Source: Thermoprotei archaeon
GTDB lineage: Archaea; Thermoproteota; Thermoprotei; Thermofilales; B20-G17
Direction: 5' to 3'
NCBI GenBank assembly: GCA_003650785.1
Contig: QMRW01000034.1
Coordinates: 1 to 10,985 of the forward strand
DNA: 10,985 bases
Position 1 is the stretch's first letter; every line of letters begins with the position of its first letter. The translations under genes and the position numbers were made by a program. Positions 1-6,539 of the stretch are shown piece after piece. Under the pieces are notes generated by a model. It had not been told where the DNA came from and ran no database searches. It was given only the letters and a program-made list of their open reading frames with translations.

Positions 1-16
1 AGTATTTTATGAATAA

Positions 17-427
17 TTATTTCAAGGGTACGTACATGCTACTCCTTGTAGCCTTTAGTCCTGGTGCTCCATGTTCGACTTTTTTGCATGTAGGTGCGAA
101 TTCTCCTAGGTAGTGGCCTATCATCTCTGGTACTATTTTAACGGGTATGAATTCCTTCCCATTGTACACGTGGATTGTAAGTCCTACCATTTCTGGTAGT
201 ATTACCATGTCTCTACAGTGAGTCTTGATCATATATCTGGCCTTGGGATTCTGTTCGAGCTTTTTCTTCACTTTTCTCACCTTCTCCATAAGCTTTTTCT
301 GCTGAGGGGTTAGCCCTCTGAGTAGGCTTCTTCTCTGTCTGGAGGGAAGTAGTTTTATGAAGTCGTCCATTGGCATCATCAGCAGTTCCTCTAGGGTATA
401 TCCACGGTATTTGAATACTCTACTCAT
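17..427 (-). CDS. rpsS: 30S ribosomal protein uS19 (S19, archaeal type)
   Basis: Small-subunit head protein uS19, which contacts 16S rRNA and the A-site side of the head. The 136-aa product has the archaeal N-terminal extension (FKYRGYTLEELLMMP, then a basic helix) followed by the conserved core: RDMVILPEMVGLTIHVYNG near residues 73-90, then the GHYLGEF and GLKATRSS signatures near the C-terminus. The length matches the archaeal family (about 130-150 aa). The ATG is preceded by a GGTG-type ribosome binding site. It follows uL2 across a 70-nt spacer that carries a TATA-like element, so it may have its own promoter as well as read-through. The partner expected next, uL22, would lie beyond the left edge; no start for it is visible in the 16 nt that remain. 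Confidence 0.97.
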   Translation of the reverse strand: MSRVFKYRGYTLEELLMMPMDDFIKLLPSRQRRSLLRGLTPQQKKLMEKVRKVKKKLEQNPKARYMIKTHCRDMVILPEMVGLTIHVYNGKEFIPVKIVPEMIGHYLGEFAPTCKKVEHGAPGLKATRSSMYVPLK

Positions 428-461
428 ACGTTCACACCACTATTTCTCCACATAAGACTGT

Positions 462-473
462 ATTATTTAAATC
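462..473 (-). promoter_or_regulatory. possible TATA element upstream of uS19
   Basis: An A/T-only hexanucleotide-rich box (ATTTAAATAATA on the minus strand) lies about 35-45 nt upstream of the uS19 start codon. An archaeal transcription start about 25 nt downstream would give a short leader. The evidence is composition and spacing only. Confidence 0.3.
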
Positions 474-497
474 TGTTCTTTAGAAGGAGGTGAAGTC

Positions 498-1241
498 CTA
501 TCTCCTCTTCCTACCTTTTCTTCTACCCGTTCTCCTAGCGGCTATAAATCCAACTTTTTGACCGGGTGGTGCTGTTCTGGGTACAGGAGTACTTCCAGTT
601 CTTCTAGATTTATGAGATCCTCCACCATGCGGATGTGCATAGGCATTCATGGCTTTTCCTCTTACTGTGGGATACTTCCATGCTTTTGATCTTGATAAGT
701 GGTAGACTCTTCCAGCTTTTAGAAATGGCTTCTCTATTCTACCTCCTCCTGCAACTATTCCTATTGTAGCTCTACACCTACTGTATACTTCTTTCACTTT
801 TCCAGAAGGTAGTTGTATGAGTACTCTATCTCCGACTTTAGATAGTACTATAGCATATGATCCACTTGATCTAGCAATCTTTCCTCCATCTCCTGGTCTG
901 AGTTCAACATTACATACGAGAGAGCCCTCTGCTATATTGCCTAGACAGGTAATGGTACCTAGCTCTTGAGGAGCAGTTGCACCGTAGTATATTGTCCCAC
1001 CTACTGCAATGCCCTCAGGAGGTAGCATGAGGATTTCTCTTCCATCCTCTAGTTTCACTTTAGCAACAGGAACTCCCCTCCCTGGATCGTGCATGAGTTC
1101 TACAACCTTGCCCTTTAATATCTTCTTTTCGAACTCTGGTGAGTAAGAGGGATATCTAACCTTTCCAACCCTCTTCCAACTAGGGCATATGAACACTGAT
1201 CCTCCTCTTCCTCTGCGCTGAACTATTAATCTCTTACCCAT
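498..1241 (-). CDS. rplB: 50S ribosomal protein uL2 (L2)
   Basis: Universal large-subunit protein uL2, a primary 23S rRNA binder needed for subunit association and close to the peptidyl transferase centre. The 247-aa product shows the OB-like N-terminal domain and the KOW/SH3-like domain (GRSG-type turn seen as ARSSGSYAIV near residues 122-131). The C-terminal loop with HPHGGGSHKSRRTGSTP starts near residue 203 and contains the conserved functional histidine. A very basic tail (RRTGRRKGRKRR) ends the protein. The length is that of archaeal L2 (about 240 aa). The start ATG is preceded by AAGGAGTTGA as ribosome binding site. It lies 66 nt downstream of uL23 and upstream of uS19, in the normal S10-operon order. 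Confidence 0.98.
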   Translation of the reverse strand: MGKRLIVQRRGRGGSVFICPSWKRVGKVRYPSYSPEFEKKILKGKVVELMHDPGRGVPVAKVKLEDGREILMLPPEGIAVGGTIYYGATAPQELGTITCLGNIAEGSLVCNVELRPGDGGKIARSSGSYAIVLSKVGDRVLIQLPSGKVKEVYSRCRATIGIVAGGGRIEKPFLKAGRVYHLSRSKAWKYPTVRGKAMNAYAHPHGGGSHKSRRTGSTPVPRTAPPGQKVGFIAARRTGRRKGRKRR

Positions 1242-1307
1242 TATTCAACTCCTTATCTCTTCTATTAGGGTGGTTAAAATATGTTTTCCCTGTTATTGAG
1301 AAAGAGA

Positions 1308-1568
1308 TTAGAGTATCCCTAGTCTAACAGCTATCTCAGAAGCACTATATTCAGGGGAGAGTTTAATATAGGCTTTCTTCTCTCCTCTAGGTGTTATGAG
1401 AGTATTCACTTTTAGAACCTTTACACCAAATATTTCCTCAATGGCTTTTTTTATCTGATGTTTAGTTGCCTTAATATCTACTATAAAGGTTAGGGTATTG
1501 TTGGTTTCTACGAGATTTACTGCTTTCTCTGTAGCGACGGGTCTTATAATAACTTTATAAGGATCCAT
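1308..1568 (-). CDS. rplW: 50S ribosomal protein uL23 (L23)
   Basis: Large-subunit protein uL23, at the exit of the nascent-chain tunnel, where signal recognition particle and the SecY channel dock. The 86-aa product carries the family signatures: IIRPVATEKAV near the N-terminus, then TFIVDIKATKHQIKKAIEEIF and VKVLKVNTLITPRG. Two in-frame starts exist: GTG at 1577 and ATG at 1568. I chose the ATG because the Shine-Dalgarno-like GAGTGAT at 1573-1579 sits 4 nt before it and would overlap the GTG. The longer form would add three residues. The gene follows uL4 almost without a gap, as in other archaea. Confidence 0.96.
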   Translation of the reverse strand: MDPYKVIIRPVATEKAVNLVETNNTLTFIVDIKATKHQIKKAIEEIFGVKVLKVNTLITPRGEKKAYIKLSPEYSASEIAVRLGIL

Positions 1569-1572
1569 AGGT

Positions 1573-1579
1573 ATCACTC
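1573..1579 (-). promoter_or_regulatory. ribosome binding site deciding the uL23 start
   Basis: GAGTGAT on the minus strand resembles the complement of the 16S 3' end. It lies 4 nt upstream of the ATG at 1568 and covers the alternative GTG at 1577, which favours the shorter uL23. Confidence 0.5.
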
Positions 1580-1581
1580 AT

Positions 1582-2388
1582 CTAGCCGAATTTCTTTCTC
1601 AGCTCCTCTATAGCACTAAGACTCCATATAGTTAATCTACCAGCATGTCCTCCTGGAGCTAGTAGTTCAACATTTAACTTATCCACTGTTGAGACATCTA
1701 CACCTACTAGGTTTCTAGCAGCTGTTGCTATTCCTTCATTTCTCCCAACTACTATTAATAAGCTCTTGGGAACTTTGTATCTTCTACCTCTCATTTTACC
1801 TTTACCTGCTCTTATTCTTCTTCTCCTTCTAGCTCTTTCTACATCTTTCCAAAGTCCTAGGGATTCCAGAAATTCTCTTACTTCACGTGTTCTCTTGAGT
1901 GATTGAAGTTCATCTACGACTATTATAGGTAGGGATATGTTCCCTACCATATGTCCTCGTTTTTCAACATAAAATCTATGCGCAGTTGCAGCTATAGCTG
2001 ACATGAGTGCTGCTCTCTTCTCCTTTCTATTGATTCTTTCTCTAATTCTTTTAGTAGTTACTGGTGGATGAGCTCTTCTTCCACCAACTGCCATGGGAAC
2101 AAAGGCAGCTCTAGTCGAACCCTTGATTCTGGGAACTCTAGCTACACCGTAACCTACACCCCAGCTCTCGGCAGTAGTTCTTTTACCTGCTAGAGGATCT
2201 ACACCCTTTGGCTGTAGTCTTGATGTTCTTAATGCGAGAAATACTTTCCTTATCAGATCCTCTCTCACAGGAGTATTAAAGACCCTAGGGAGAGGAATTT
2301 CTGAGACTCTCTTACCTTTTAAGTCATAGACTGGACTAGTCTCCTTGATTTCCTCTATTTTTAAGTAAGGAGCTTTGGTCATAGTCAT
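1582..2388 (-). CDS. rpl4lp: 50S ribosomal protein uL4 (L4, archaeal type, L4lp)
   Basis: Large-subunit protein uL4, whose extended loop lines the peptide exit tunnel. The product (268 aa from ATG 2388) begins the core with VYDLKGKRVSEIPLPRVFNTPVREDL, the usual archaeal/eukaryotic L4 opening. It continues with the tunnel loop rich in basic and glycine residues (AGKRTTAESWGVGYGVARVPRIKGSTR, then GGRRAHPP) and a second basic stretch RRRRRIRAGKGKMRGRRYKVPKSLLIV. Upstream, a TTG at 2397 overlaps the uL3 stop and would add three residues. The SD GGAGGTTGAT at 2393-2402 lies at good distance from ATG 2388, so that start is preferred. ATG 2382 is also possible. Translation is probably coupled to uL3. 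Confidence 0.97.
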   Translation of the reverse strand: MTMTKAPYLKIEEIKETSPVYDLKGKRVSEIPLPRVFNTPVREDLIRKVFLALRTSRLQPKGVDPLAGKRTTAESWGVGYGVARVPRIKGSTRAAFVPMAVGGRRAHPPVTTKRIRERINRKEKRAALMSAIAATAHRFYVEKRGHMVGNISLPIIVVDELQSLKRTREVREFLESLGLWKDVERARRRRRIRAGKGKMRGRRYKVPKSLLIVVGRNEGIATAARNLVGVDVSTVDKLNVELLAPGGHAGRLTIWSLSAIEELRKKFG

Positions 2389-2392
2389 GCAT

Positions 2393-2402
2393 ATCAACCT
2401 CC
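2393..2402 (-). promoter_or_regulatory. ribosome binding site of uL4 inside the end of uL3
   Basis: GGAGGTTGAT spans the last codons and the TGA stop of uL3, 4-8 nt before the ATG at 2388. This overlap suggests translational coupling of uL4 to uL3 and argues against the TTG at 2397. Confidence 0.55.
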
Positions 2403-3398
2403 GGATGTACTGATCCCTATATAGGTTATTCTAGGTTCTGCTTTATACAGCCTAGGAGGAGGTCTTATAGGTAATCTTAATCTTATAAGCCTTTTAGTAG
2501 GCCCAGGGACTGATCCCTCTAGAAGTATGAATTGACTCCTTACTATTCCATAATGTTTAAAGCCACTTGAGGGATTGATCTTAGCAGGGTCATCGCCTAT
2601 CATAAGGACTCGCTTATTATACTCTGTTCTCTGATGAAATCCTAATTGTCCTGGTCTTGGTGTAGTGAACATGACATGAGGCTTAGTAGGGCCTACTGAA
2701 CCTATTCTTCTACTCCCCTTTCTATGTTTATGCCATCTTGGCATTATCTTAACACCATATCTTTTAATAACTCCTGAAAATCCCTTGCCCTTGGTTACCG
2801 ATATTACGTCTACTAGATCTCCGGGTGATATAAATTCGTGAATATTGATTTCTTTCCCTAACTTTTCTAGAGCATATTCAATGGCGTCTTCTATACTTCC
2901 TCCTATGGGTATTTCTAAAACCTCTGGTTTCTTCTTATGTATCCCAGCTCTTCTAGGTTGTGTACATACTATTAATCTAATCTCGCTAAATTCCTCCTTT
3001 AGAGATAGGAATTTCTTCAGATTTTCATTATATTTATCCTCCGGATTCCTTGGAACTGTAAATACTCTTTCAATATCCTTAGGTAGTTCTTTAGTCCAAA
3101 CTTCACATAGGCACTTAAGCCCATAAGGTGTTTTAGTATATGCTCTAATACCGTATACGTACAGAGGTGGAGTTTCTATTATAGTAGCGGGCTTTGCTAC
3201 TTCCTTTCCGTAATATGGACTATTGGGATTGTCTTCTATGAAGATTACATGGGTCATACCCACTTTATATCCAGCGAAGCCTAGCGGTTTTACTTCTTTT
3301 ACTTTCGGCCAACTTCTTACTCTGGCTACTATACTCCTAGCTCGCTTACGTGGATAGTACGCCATAGATCCTCTCCGTGGCCTAGAGTCTTTCACCAT
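2394..3398 (-). CDS. rplC: 50S ribosomal protein uL3 (L3)
   Basis: Large-subunit protein uL3, an early assembly protein that reaches toward the peptidyl transferase centre. The 334-aa length matches archaeal/eukaryotic L3 rather than the about 210-aa bacterial form. Visible signatures: N-terminal PRRGSMAYYPRKRARS near residues 7-22, FAGYKVGMTHV near 41-51, and DVISVTKGKGFSGVIKRYG near 197-215. The hallmark HRKGSRRIGSVGPTKP and GFHQRTEYNKRVL follow. The start ATG is preceded by GGAGGTAATAATC, a strong ribosome binding site. It is first of the S10-type block, lies 79 nt downstream of a SPOUT methyltransferase gene, and its stop overlaps the uL4 start region. Confidence 0.98.
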   Translation of the reverse strand: MVKDSRPRRGSMAYYPRKRARSIVARVRSWPKVKEVKPLGFAGYKVGMTHVIFIEDNPNSPYYGKEVAKPATIIETPPLYVYGIRAYTKTPYGLKCLCEVWTKELPKDIERVFTVPRNPEDKYNENLKKFLSLKEEFSEIRLIVCTQPRRAGIHKKKPEVLEIPIGGSIEDAIEYALEKLGKEINIHEFISPGDLVDVISVTKGKGFSGVIKRYGVKIMPRWHKHRKGSRRIGSVGPTKPHVMFTTPRPGQLGFHQRTEYNKRVLMIGDDPAKINPSSGFKHYGIVRSQFILLEGSVPGPTKRLIRLRLPIRPPPRLYKAEPRITYIGISTSGG

Positions 3399-3456
3399 GA
3401 TTATTACCTCCTATCACTCTTCCGATCTCAGTCTCTTCACTTTTACGACACTCATT

Positions 3457-3462
3457 AAAAAA
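3457..3462 (-). terminator. possible oligo-T terminator after the methyltransferase gene
   Basis: A run of six T on the minus strand lies about 16-21 nt after the stop codon of the SPOUT methyltransferase gene, before uL3. Archaeal RNA polymerase can stop at such T-runs. It is short and may give only partial termination. Confidence 0.25.
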
Positions 3463-3477
3463 GTTTCTATCGAGAAT

Positions 3478-4353
3478 CTAGCTCGACTTTAGGTATTTCA
3501 GAATATTAAGTATCGATAGAGTCGCAAGCACAGCTTCTTCAGATCTTATGCTTTCAACTCCCTGTCGAGGTATAGTATTGATTACATAGTCCACAAGTTT
3601 CCTTAGTATTGTACCCTCACTTTTCGCTATCTCGAATAGTCCTCTTTTCGATCCGAATATGACAAGTACGTATTTTTTCCTTCTAAGTTCAGTACTAAGT
3701 TCATCGAAAACATTCATAATTAGATCTCCATATTTTGATGTAGCAATCTTTAATGTCTTCTCACTATGTGTCTTGATGAGTTCTTGGAGGGAGTCATAGG
3801 TTTTAATACTGTAACCCCAGTAAATACCTATTTTATCTTTAGTCCATAATCTAGTCTCTATAATATCACCTTTTAATCTTACTAGAAGAGTACATCTACT
3901 GCCTTTCCTAAGAGGTTCTTTAATGAAAATAGGTCTCTCAAACCCTATGTCGATGTAACTCCCGCTTTTAGTACTGCTTACTACTACTCCTTCTCTGAAG
4001 AAATATTCTCCCTCCTTAATATCTTCAACAAGGGGGTGGTGAGGTGTTCTCAGAGGGGGTAATATCCCAACATACCTTAGGGTTTTCTTAATTCCAAATA
4101 ATCTTTTTCTAAGATATTGGGGTGTTTCCATGTAGCTTAGAATGTCCTTCATTAATATCATATTTCTCCTATAGTTTCTATCTAGGTGATCTCTGAAGAT
4201 TTGTATTTCTTCAACTCTAAAGATCGCAGCACTTCTAGCAATAAGTCCCAGTTTTATAGAGGCCTCGAGGAGGCTATCGTTTTCCACGAAAGAACTGGGT
4301 ATAGCTATGAGTAATCTAGGAAAGTCTCTGAGAGGCCTTAAATATTCTCTCAC
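3478..4353 (-). CDS. SPOUT-class RNA methyltransferase (COG2106 / Methyltrn_RNA_3 family)
   Basis: Probable SAM-dependent rRNA uridine methyltransferase of the trefoil-knot SPOUT superfamily. N-terminal half-fold: FPRLLIAIPSSFVENDSLLE at residues 11-30. An inserted OB-like domain lies near 115-170 (EGVVVSSTKSGSYIDIGF, then RCTLLVRLKGD). The C-terminal knot has VLVIFGSKRGLFEIAKSEG near 229-247 and IPRQGVESIRSEEAVLATLSIL near 261-282, the typical SAM-binding knot ending. The human relative SPOUT1 (C9orf114) is reported to make m3U in 28S rRNA; an equivalent 23S target here is inference. It starts with GTG, overlapping the stop of the small ORF upstream by GTGA, so translation is likely coupled. 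Archaeal family members commonly sit just before uL3, as here. Confidence 0.88.
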   Translation of the reverse strand: MREYLRPLRDFPRLLIAIPSSFVENDSLLEASIKLGLIARSAAIFRVEEIQIFRDHLDRNYRRNMILMKDILSYMETPQYLRKRLFGIKKTLRYVGILPPLRTPHHPLVEDIKEGEYFFREGVVVSSTKSGSYIDIGFERPIFIKEPLRKGSRCTLLVRLKGDIIETRLWTKDKIGIYWGYSIKTYDSLQELIKTHSEKTLKIATSKYGDLIMNVFDELSTELRRKKYVLVIFGSKRGLFEIAKSEGTILRKLVDYVINTIPRQGVESIRSEEAVLATLSILNILKYLKSS

Positions 4354-4451
4354 TTCCTCTTACCCTTCTTACTCTTACCCTTACTCTTTTTCCTCTTTTC
4401 CTCTTTTTTCTCTAACTCCATAAAAAGAGAAGTCCTCTGTCTTCCTCCCAT
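4350..4451 (-). CDS. small Lys-rich basic protein, 33 aa, unknown function
   Basis: Short ORF not recognised as a known family. The product begins MGGRQRTSLFMELEKKEEKR and ends in repeated Lys/Ser/Gly/Arg residues (KSKGKSKKGKRK), so it is highly basic and probably disordered. The first half could form a short charged helix. Support for translation comes from two sources. A very good ribosome binding site (GAGGTGAT, 4456-4463) lies 4 nt before the ATG, overlapping the secY stop, and the TGA stop overlaps the GTG start of the methyltransferase gene. It may be a real RNA- or ribosome-associated peptide, or mainly a coupling cistron linking secY to the methyltransferase. Low-complexity Lys-rich codons mean conservation is needed to be sure. 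Confidence 0.6.
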   Translation of the reverse strand: MGGRQRTSLFMELEKKEEKRKKSKGKSKKGKRK

Positions 4452-4455
4452 CTAT

Positions 4456-4463
4456 ATCACCTC
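4456..4463 (-). promoter_or_regulatory. strong ribosome binding site of the 33-codon ORF
   Basis: GAGGTGAT on the minus strand is an 8-nt match to the 16S anti-Shine-Dalgarno complement. It includes the secY TGA stop and lies 4 nt before the ATG at 4451. Its position only makes sense for translating the small ORF, and it would couple that ORF to secY. Confidence 0.6.
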
Positions 4464-5899
4464 ACTCCAGTTAATCTTCTCAGTAAGGGGTACATCTCAA
4501 TAGCTCTTTCACGTGCTATGAGAGCTTGGTATTGAGCGAGAATACCTACTAGTAGGAGTATTCCTATACCGCCACCGAAGACTCCTATGATATCGCTCGT
4601 TACAGCTATTAGAGCTACCAGTAGTCCACTAAGTATTGCAAGAGTAGGGACATATCTAGATAGGATAGAAGCTATTATCTTAGGCGCTCTTCTAAAACCT
4701 GGTACATAGATACCAGCTTCAGCTAACTGTCTAGCCTGACTCCAAGGATCCATACCAGCTGTTTGAATCCATATGATAGAGAATAGTATGCATAAACCTA
4801 TGAAGAGGAGAGAGTATACTAGGAAGTGTAGTGGATCCTCCATAACTGAGACATAGCTTCCAGGTGGACTTAGATAGTAGACTAAAGTTCCCTTTAGAGG
4901 TATTAGTTGTCCTTCGCCCGTTTTATTATAGTTGAAAATATATTTGAGTATATTTTCATACATCCAATCCTTCTTGTCTATCCTTAGCCATATCAGTTGA
5001 GAGAATATGTGGACATTTGCATATAGAGCTGATACTAGTATTATAGGTATATTAGAGACATAGAGGAACTTCAAGGGGATGCTAGATCTTATTCCACCGT
5101 ACTTAGATACTCCTATCGGAATATCTATTCTGATATTTTCTAAGTACATAAGTGCGATGAAGAATGCAAATGTTGAAGTGAGACCTAGGAGATCAGGATA
5201 GCCTGCTCGTAGTGCGATCGATTGAATTTTATCCCATGAGCCAGTGGTTATTCCTTGGAATACTGCTACTGCTATTGCAGGTATAGCTCCTAGGGGAAGA
5301 CCTTGCACCTCTATAGGTGAGAACATTCTCCAGAAGATATCCTGAGAGACTCCAGCTGCTATGAATAGACTAATACCACTACCTATACCCCACCCTTTTT
5401 GAAGCATTTCATCCAGTAGTAGTACTATAAAAGTGGCTATAGATAGCTGGAGGAATACAAGTACGGCGGTTGAGGGACTTAGTGTACCATAGACGCCGCC
5501 CAATATGAATGCTAATGCCTGGACTATTGTAAACACTATTGCGAAGAGTTTTTGAATACCCGAAAAGATTGCACGTCCTCTTCTTGTAGTTATGTCGATA
5601 TCTACTATCTTACTACCTACCAAAAGCTGCCATATTAGACCACTTGTAACAAGGGGGCCTATACCTAATTCCATTAAAGTTCCCCTACGGGATGCTGTTA
5701 TGACCCTATAAACCATAAAACGCTCATAGCCAGGAGCCTGCCAAGGTATACCGTATATGGGAGTGTGAGCCATAGCCATATATAGTACTAGAGCTACAGC
5801 CGTCCATGCAAATCTCTCAGTCAGGGATGGTCTTCTAGTAGGTTTAGGGACTTCTGGAAGAACTCTTAGTATGGGTTCTACAGCATCAGTAAATCCCAT
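4457..5899 (-). CDS. secY: preprotein translocase channel subunit SecY (Sec61 alpha)
   Basis: Pore-forming subunit of the SecYE-beta protein-conducting channel in the cell membrane. The 480-aa product has the N-terminal amphipathic region followed by TM1 (about 31-48) and then the plug/TM2 region with RRGTLMELGIGPLVTSGLIWQLL (71-93). TM3 and TM4 lie around 115-163, and GWGIGSGISLFIAAG (169-183) marks TM5. A long cytosolic loop region, a central extracellular segment and the C-terminal helices follow (ISRYVPTLAILSG-like segment, then GGIGILLLVGILAQYQALI). Length and order fit archaeal SecY (about 460-490 aa). The ATG abuts the uL15 stop, with GAGGTGAGAT as ribosome binding site inside uL15. 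The usual downstream neighbour adk is absent; the small ORF and methyltransferase follow. Confidence 0.98.
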   Translation of the reverse strand: MGFTDAVEPILRVLPEVPKPTRRPSLTERFAWTAVALVLYMAMAHTPIYGIPWQAPGYERFMVYRVITASRRGTLMELGIGPLVTSGLIWQLLVGSKIVDIDITTRRGRAIFSGIQKLFAIVFTIVQALAFILGGVYGTLSPSTAVLVFLQLSIATFIVLLLDEMLQKGWGIGSGISLFIAAGVSQDIFWRMFSPIEVQGLPLGAIPAIAVAVFQGITTGSWDKIQSIALRAGYPDLLGLTSTFAFFIALMYLENIRIDIPIGVSKYGGIRSSIPLKFLYVSNIPIILVSALYANVHIFSQLIWLRIDKKDWMYENILKYIFNYNKTGEGQLIPLKGTLVYYLSPPGSYVSVMEDPLHFLVYSLLFIGLCILFSIIWIQTAGMDPWSQARQLAEAGIYVPGFRRAPKIIASILSRYVPTLAILSGLLVALIAVTSDIIGVFGGGIGILLLVGILAQYQALIARERAIEMYPLLRRLTGVR

Positions 5900-6346
5900 C
5901 TATCTCACCTCTACCACCTTACCACCTACACTTTCTATTTTCTTCTTAGCGTTCTCAGTAAACTTGAGTGCTTTTATCACTACTGGCCTTGTTAACTCAC
6001 CCCTACCGAGTACCTTAGAGTAACCTATTTTGGGAAGATCGATCTCTATTAAATCCTCTGAAGTCCTTGTAGCTAGGCCTTTCGAAAGCCATTCCTCTAC
6101 CATTTCCTCAATTTCCCCTATGTTTATTGTCTTGTATTTTGGAGTTATCGATGGATGTCTAGTGAATCCACGTTTTCCGAACCAGTCAGGTGCGTACTTA
6201 ACTACCCAAGTCCACTTATGCTTATGATACCCAGCTCTTCCCCTACCAGCCTTACGTCCACGTCGTCTATGTTGTCCTACTCTTCCCCATCCACAGGAGC
6301 GAGTACCTCTGTAGCTTCGCGATTTTTTCTTTCTCCTAACGGACAT
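5900..6346 (-). CDS. rplO: 50S ribosomal protein uL15 (L15)
   Basis: Large-subunit protein uL15, a late-assembling 23S binder with a long basic N-terminal extension. The 148-aa product shows RSYRGTRSCGWGRVGQHRRRGRKAGRGRAGYHKHKW near the N-terminus, the archaeal/eukaryotic L15 signature. The globular domain follows, ending in VIKALKFTENAKKKIESVGGKVVEV. A GTG at 6355 would add MYN, but the GGTG ribosome binding site overlaps it and fits the ATG at 6346, so the ATG is chosen. Upstream lies a divergent promoter region shared with uS5. In the common archaeal order uL30 would precede it on the same strand; here uS5-uL30 point the other way. The stop codon directly touches the secY start. Confidence 0.97.
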   Translation of the reverse strand: MSVRRKKKSRSYRGTRSCGWGRVGQHRRRGRKAGRGRAGYHKHKWTWVVKYAPDWFGKRGFTRHPSITPKYKTINIGEIEEMVEEWLSKGLATRTSEDLIEIDLPKIGYSKVLGRGELTRPVVIKALKFTENAKKKIESVGGKVVEVR

Positions 6347-6389
6347 ATTATACACCTACTATTTCCTAATCAAGATCTATTATCAGTTC

Positions 6390-6397
6390 TATAAATG
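6390..6397 (+). promoter_or_regulatory. TATA box for uS5-uL30
   Basis: TATAAATG preceded by TTC is a good archaeal TATA element. A start about 25 nt downstream (near 6415-6420) would give a leader of about 120 nt before the preferred uS5 ATG at 6540. It lies back to back with the uL15 promoter. Confidence 0.5.
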
Positions 6398-6407
6398 CTT
6401 TTTATAA
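6398..6407 (-). promoter_or_regulatory. TATA box for uL15-secY
   Basis: TTATAAAAAG on the minus strand is a near-consensus archaeal TATA element. It is placed so that transcription would begin near 6375, about 30 nt before the uL15 ATG. It is adjacent to, and partly superimposed on the flank of, the plus-strand TATA box, so the two transcripts probably compete or share regulation. Confidence 0.5.
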
Positions 6408-6539
6408 TTGGAGACGCTATCAAGGCTTTCTCAAGTAAGCATGCGAAAATCCAGCTATGGGGAACTCGAGGGAAAGTATAGGAATACAGAAAGTGTTAAA
6501 AATATCTTCATCACTAACAGCTTGATCGGTGTACTAATC

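Noticed and set aside
481..500. AAGGAGGTGA on the plus strand, a perfect-looking Shine-Dalgarno
   Set aside because: No plus-strand start codon with an open frame follows, and the DNA downstream is antisense to uL2.
2845..3126. 93-codon plus-strand ORF opposite uL3
   Set aside because: Lies wholly antisense to the well-supported uL3 coding region and has a low-complexity Ser/Leu/Phe-rich product typical of shadow frames.
6490..6520. C-box-like GTGATGA on the minus strand, suggesting a C/D sRNA
   Set aside because: No matching CTGA D box at the right distance and no C'/D' pair, so a C/D guide RNA is not supported.
6408..6539. N-terminal extension of uS5 to TTG 6408 or ATG 6441
   Set aside because: No ribosome binding site at either codon, TTG falls at or before the expected transcript start, and the family N-terminus begins at ATG 6540. 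Kept only as a low-interest finding.
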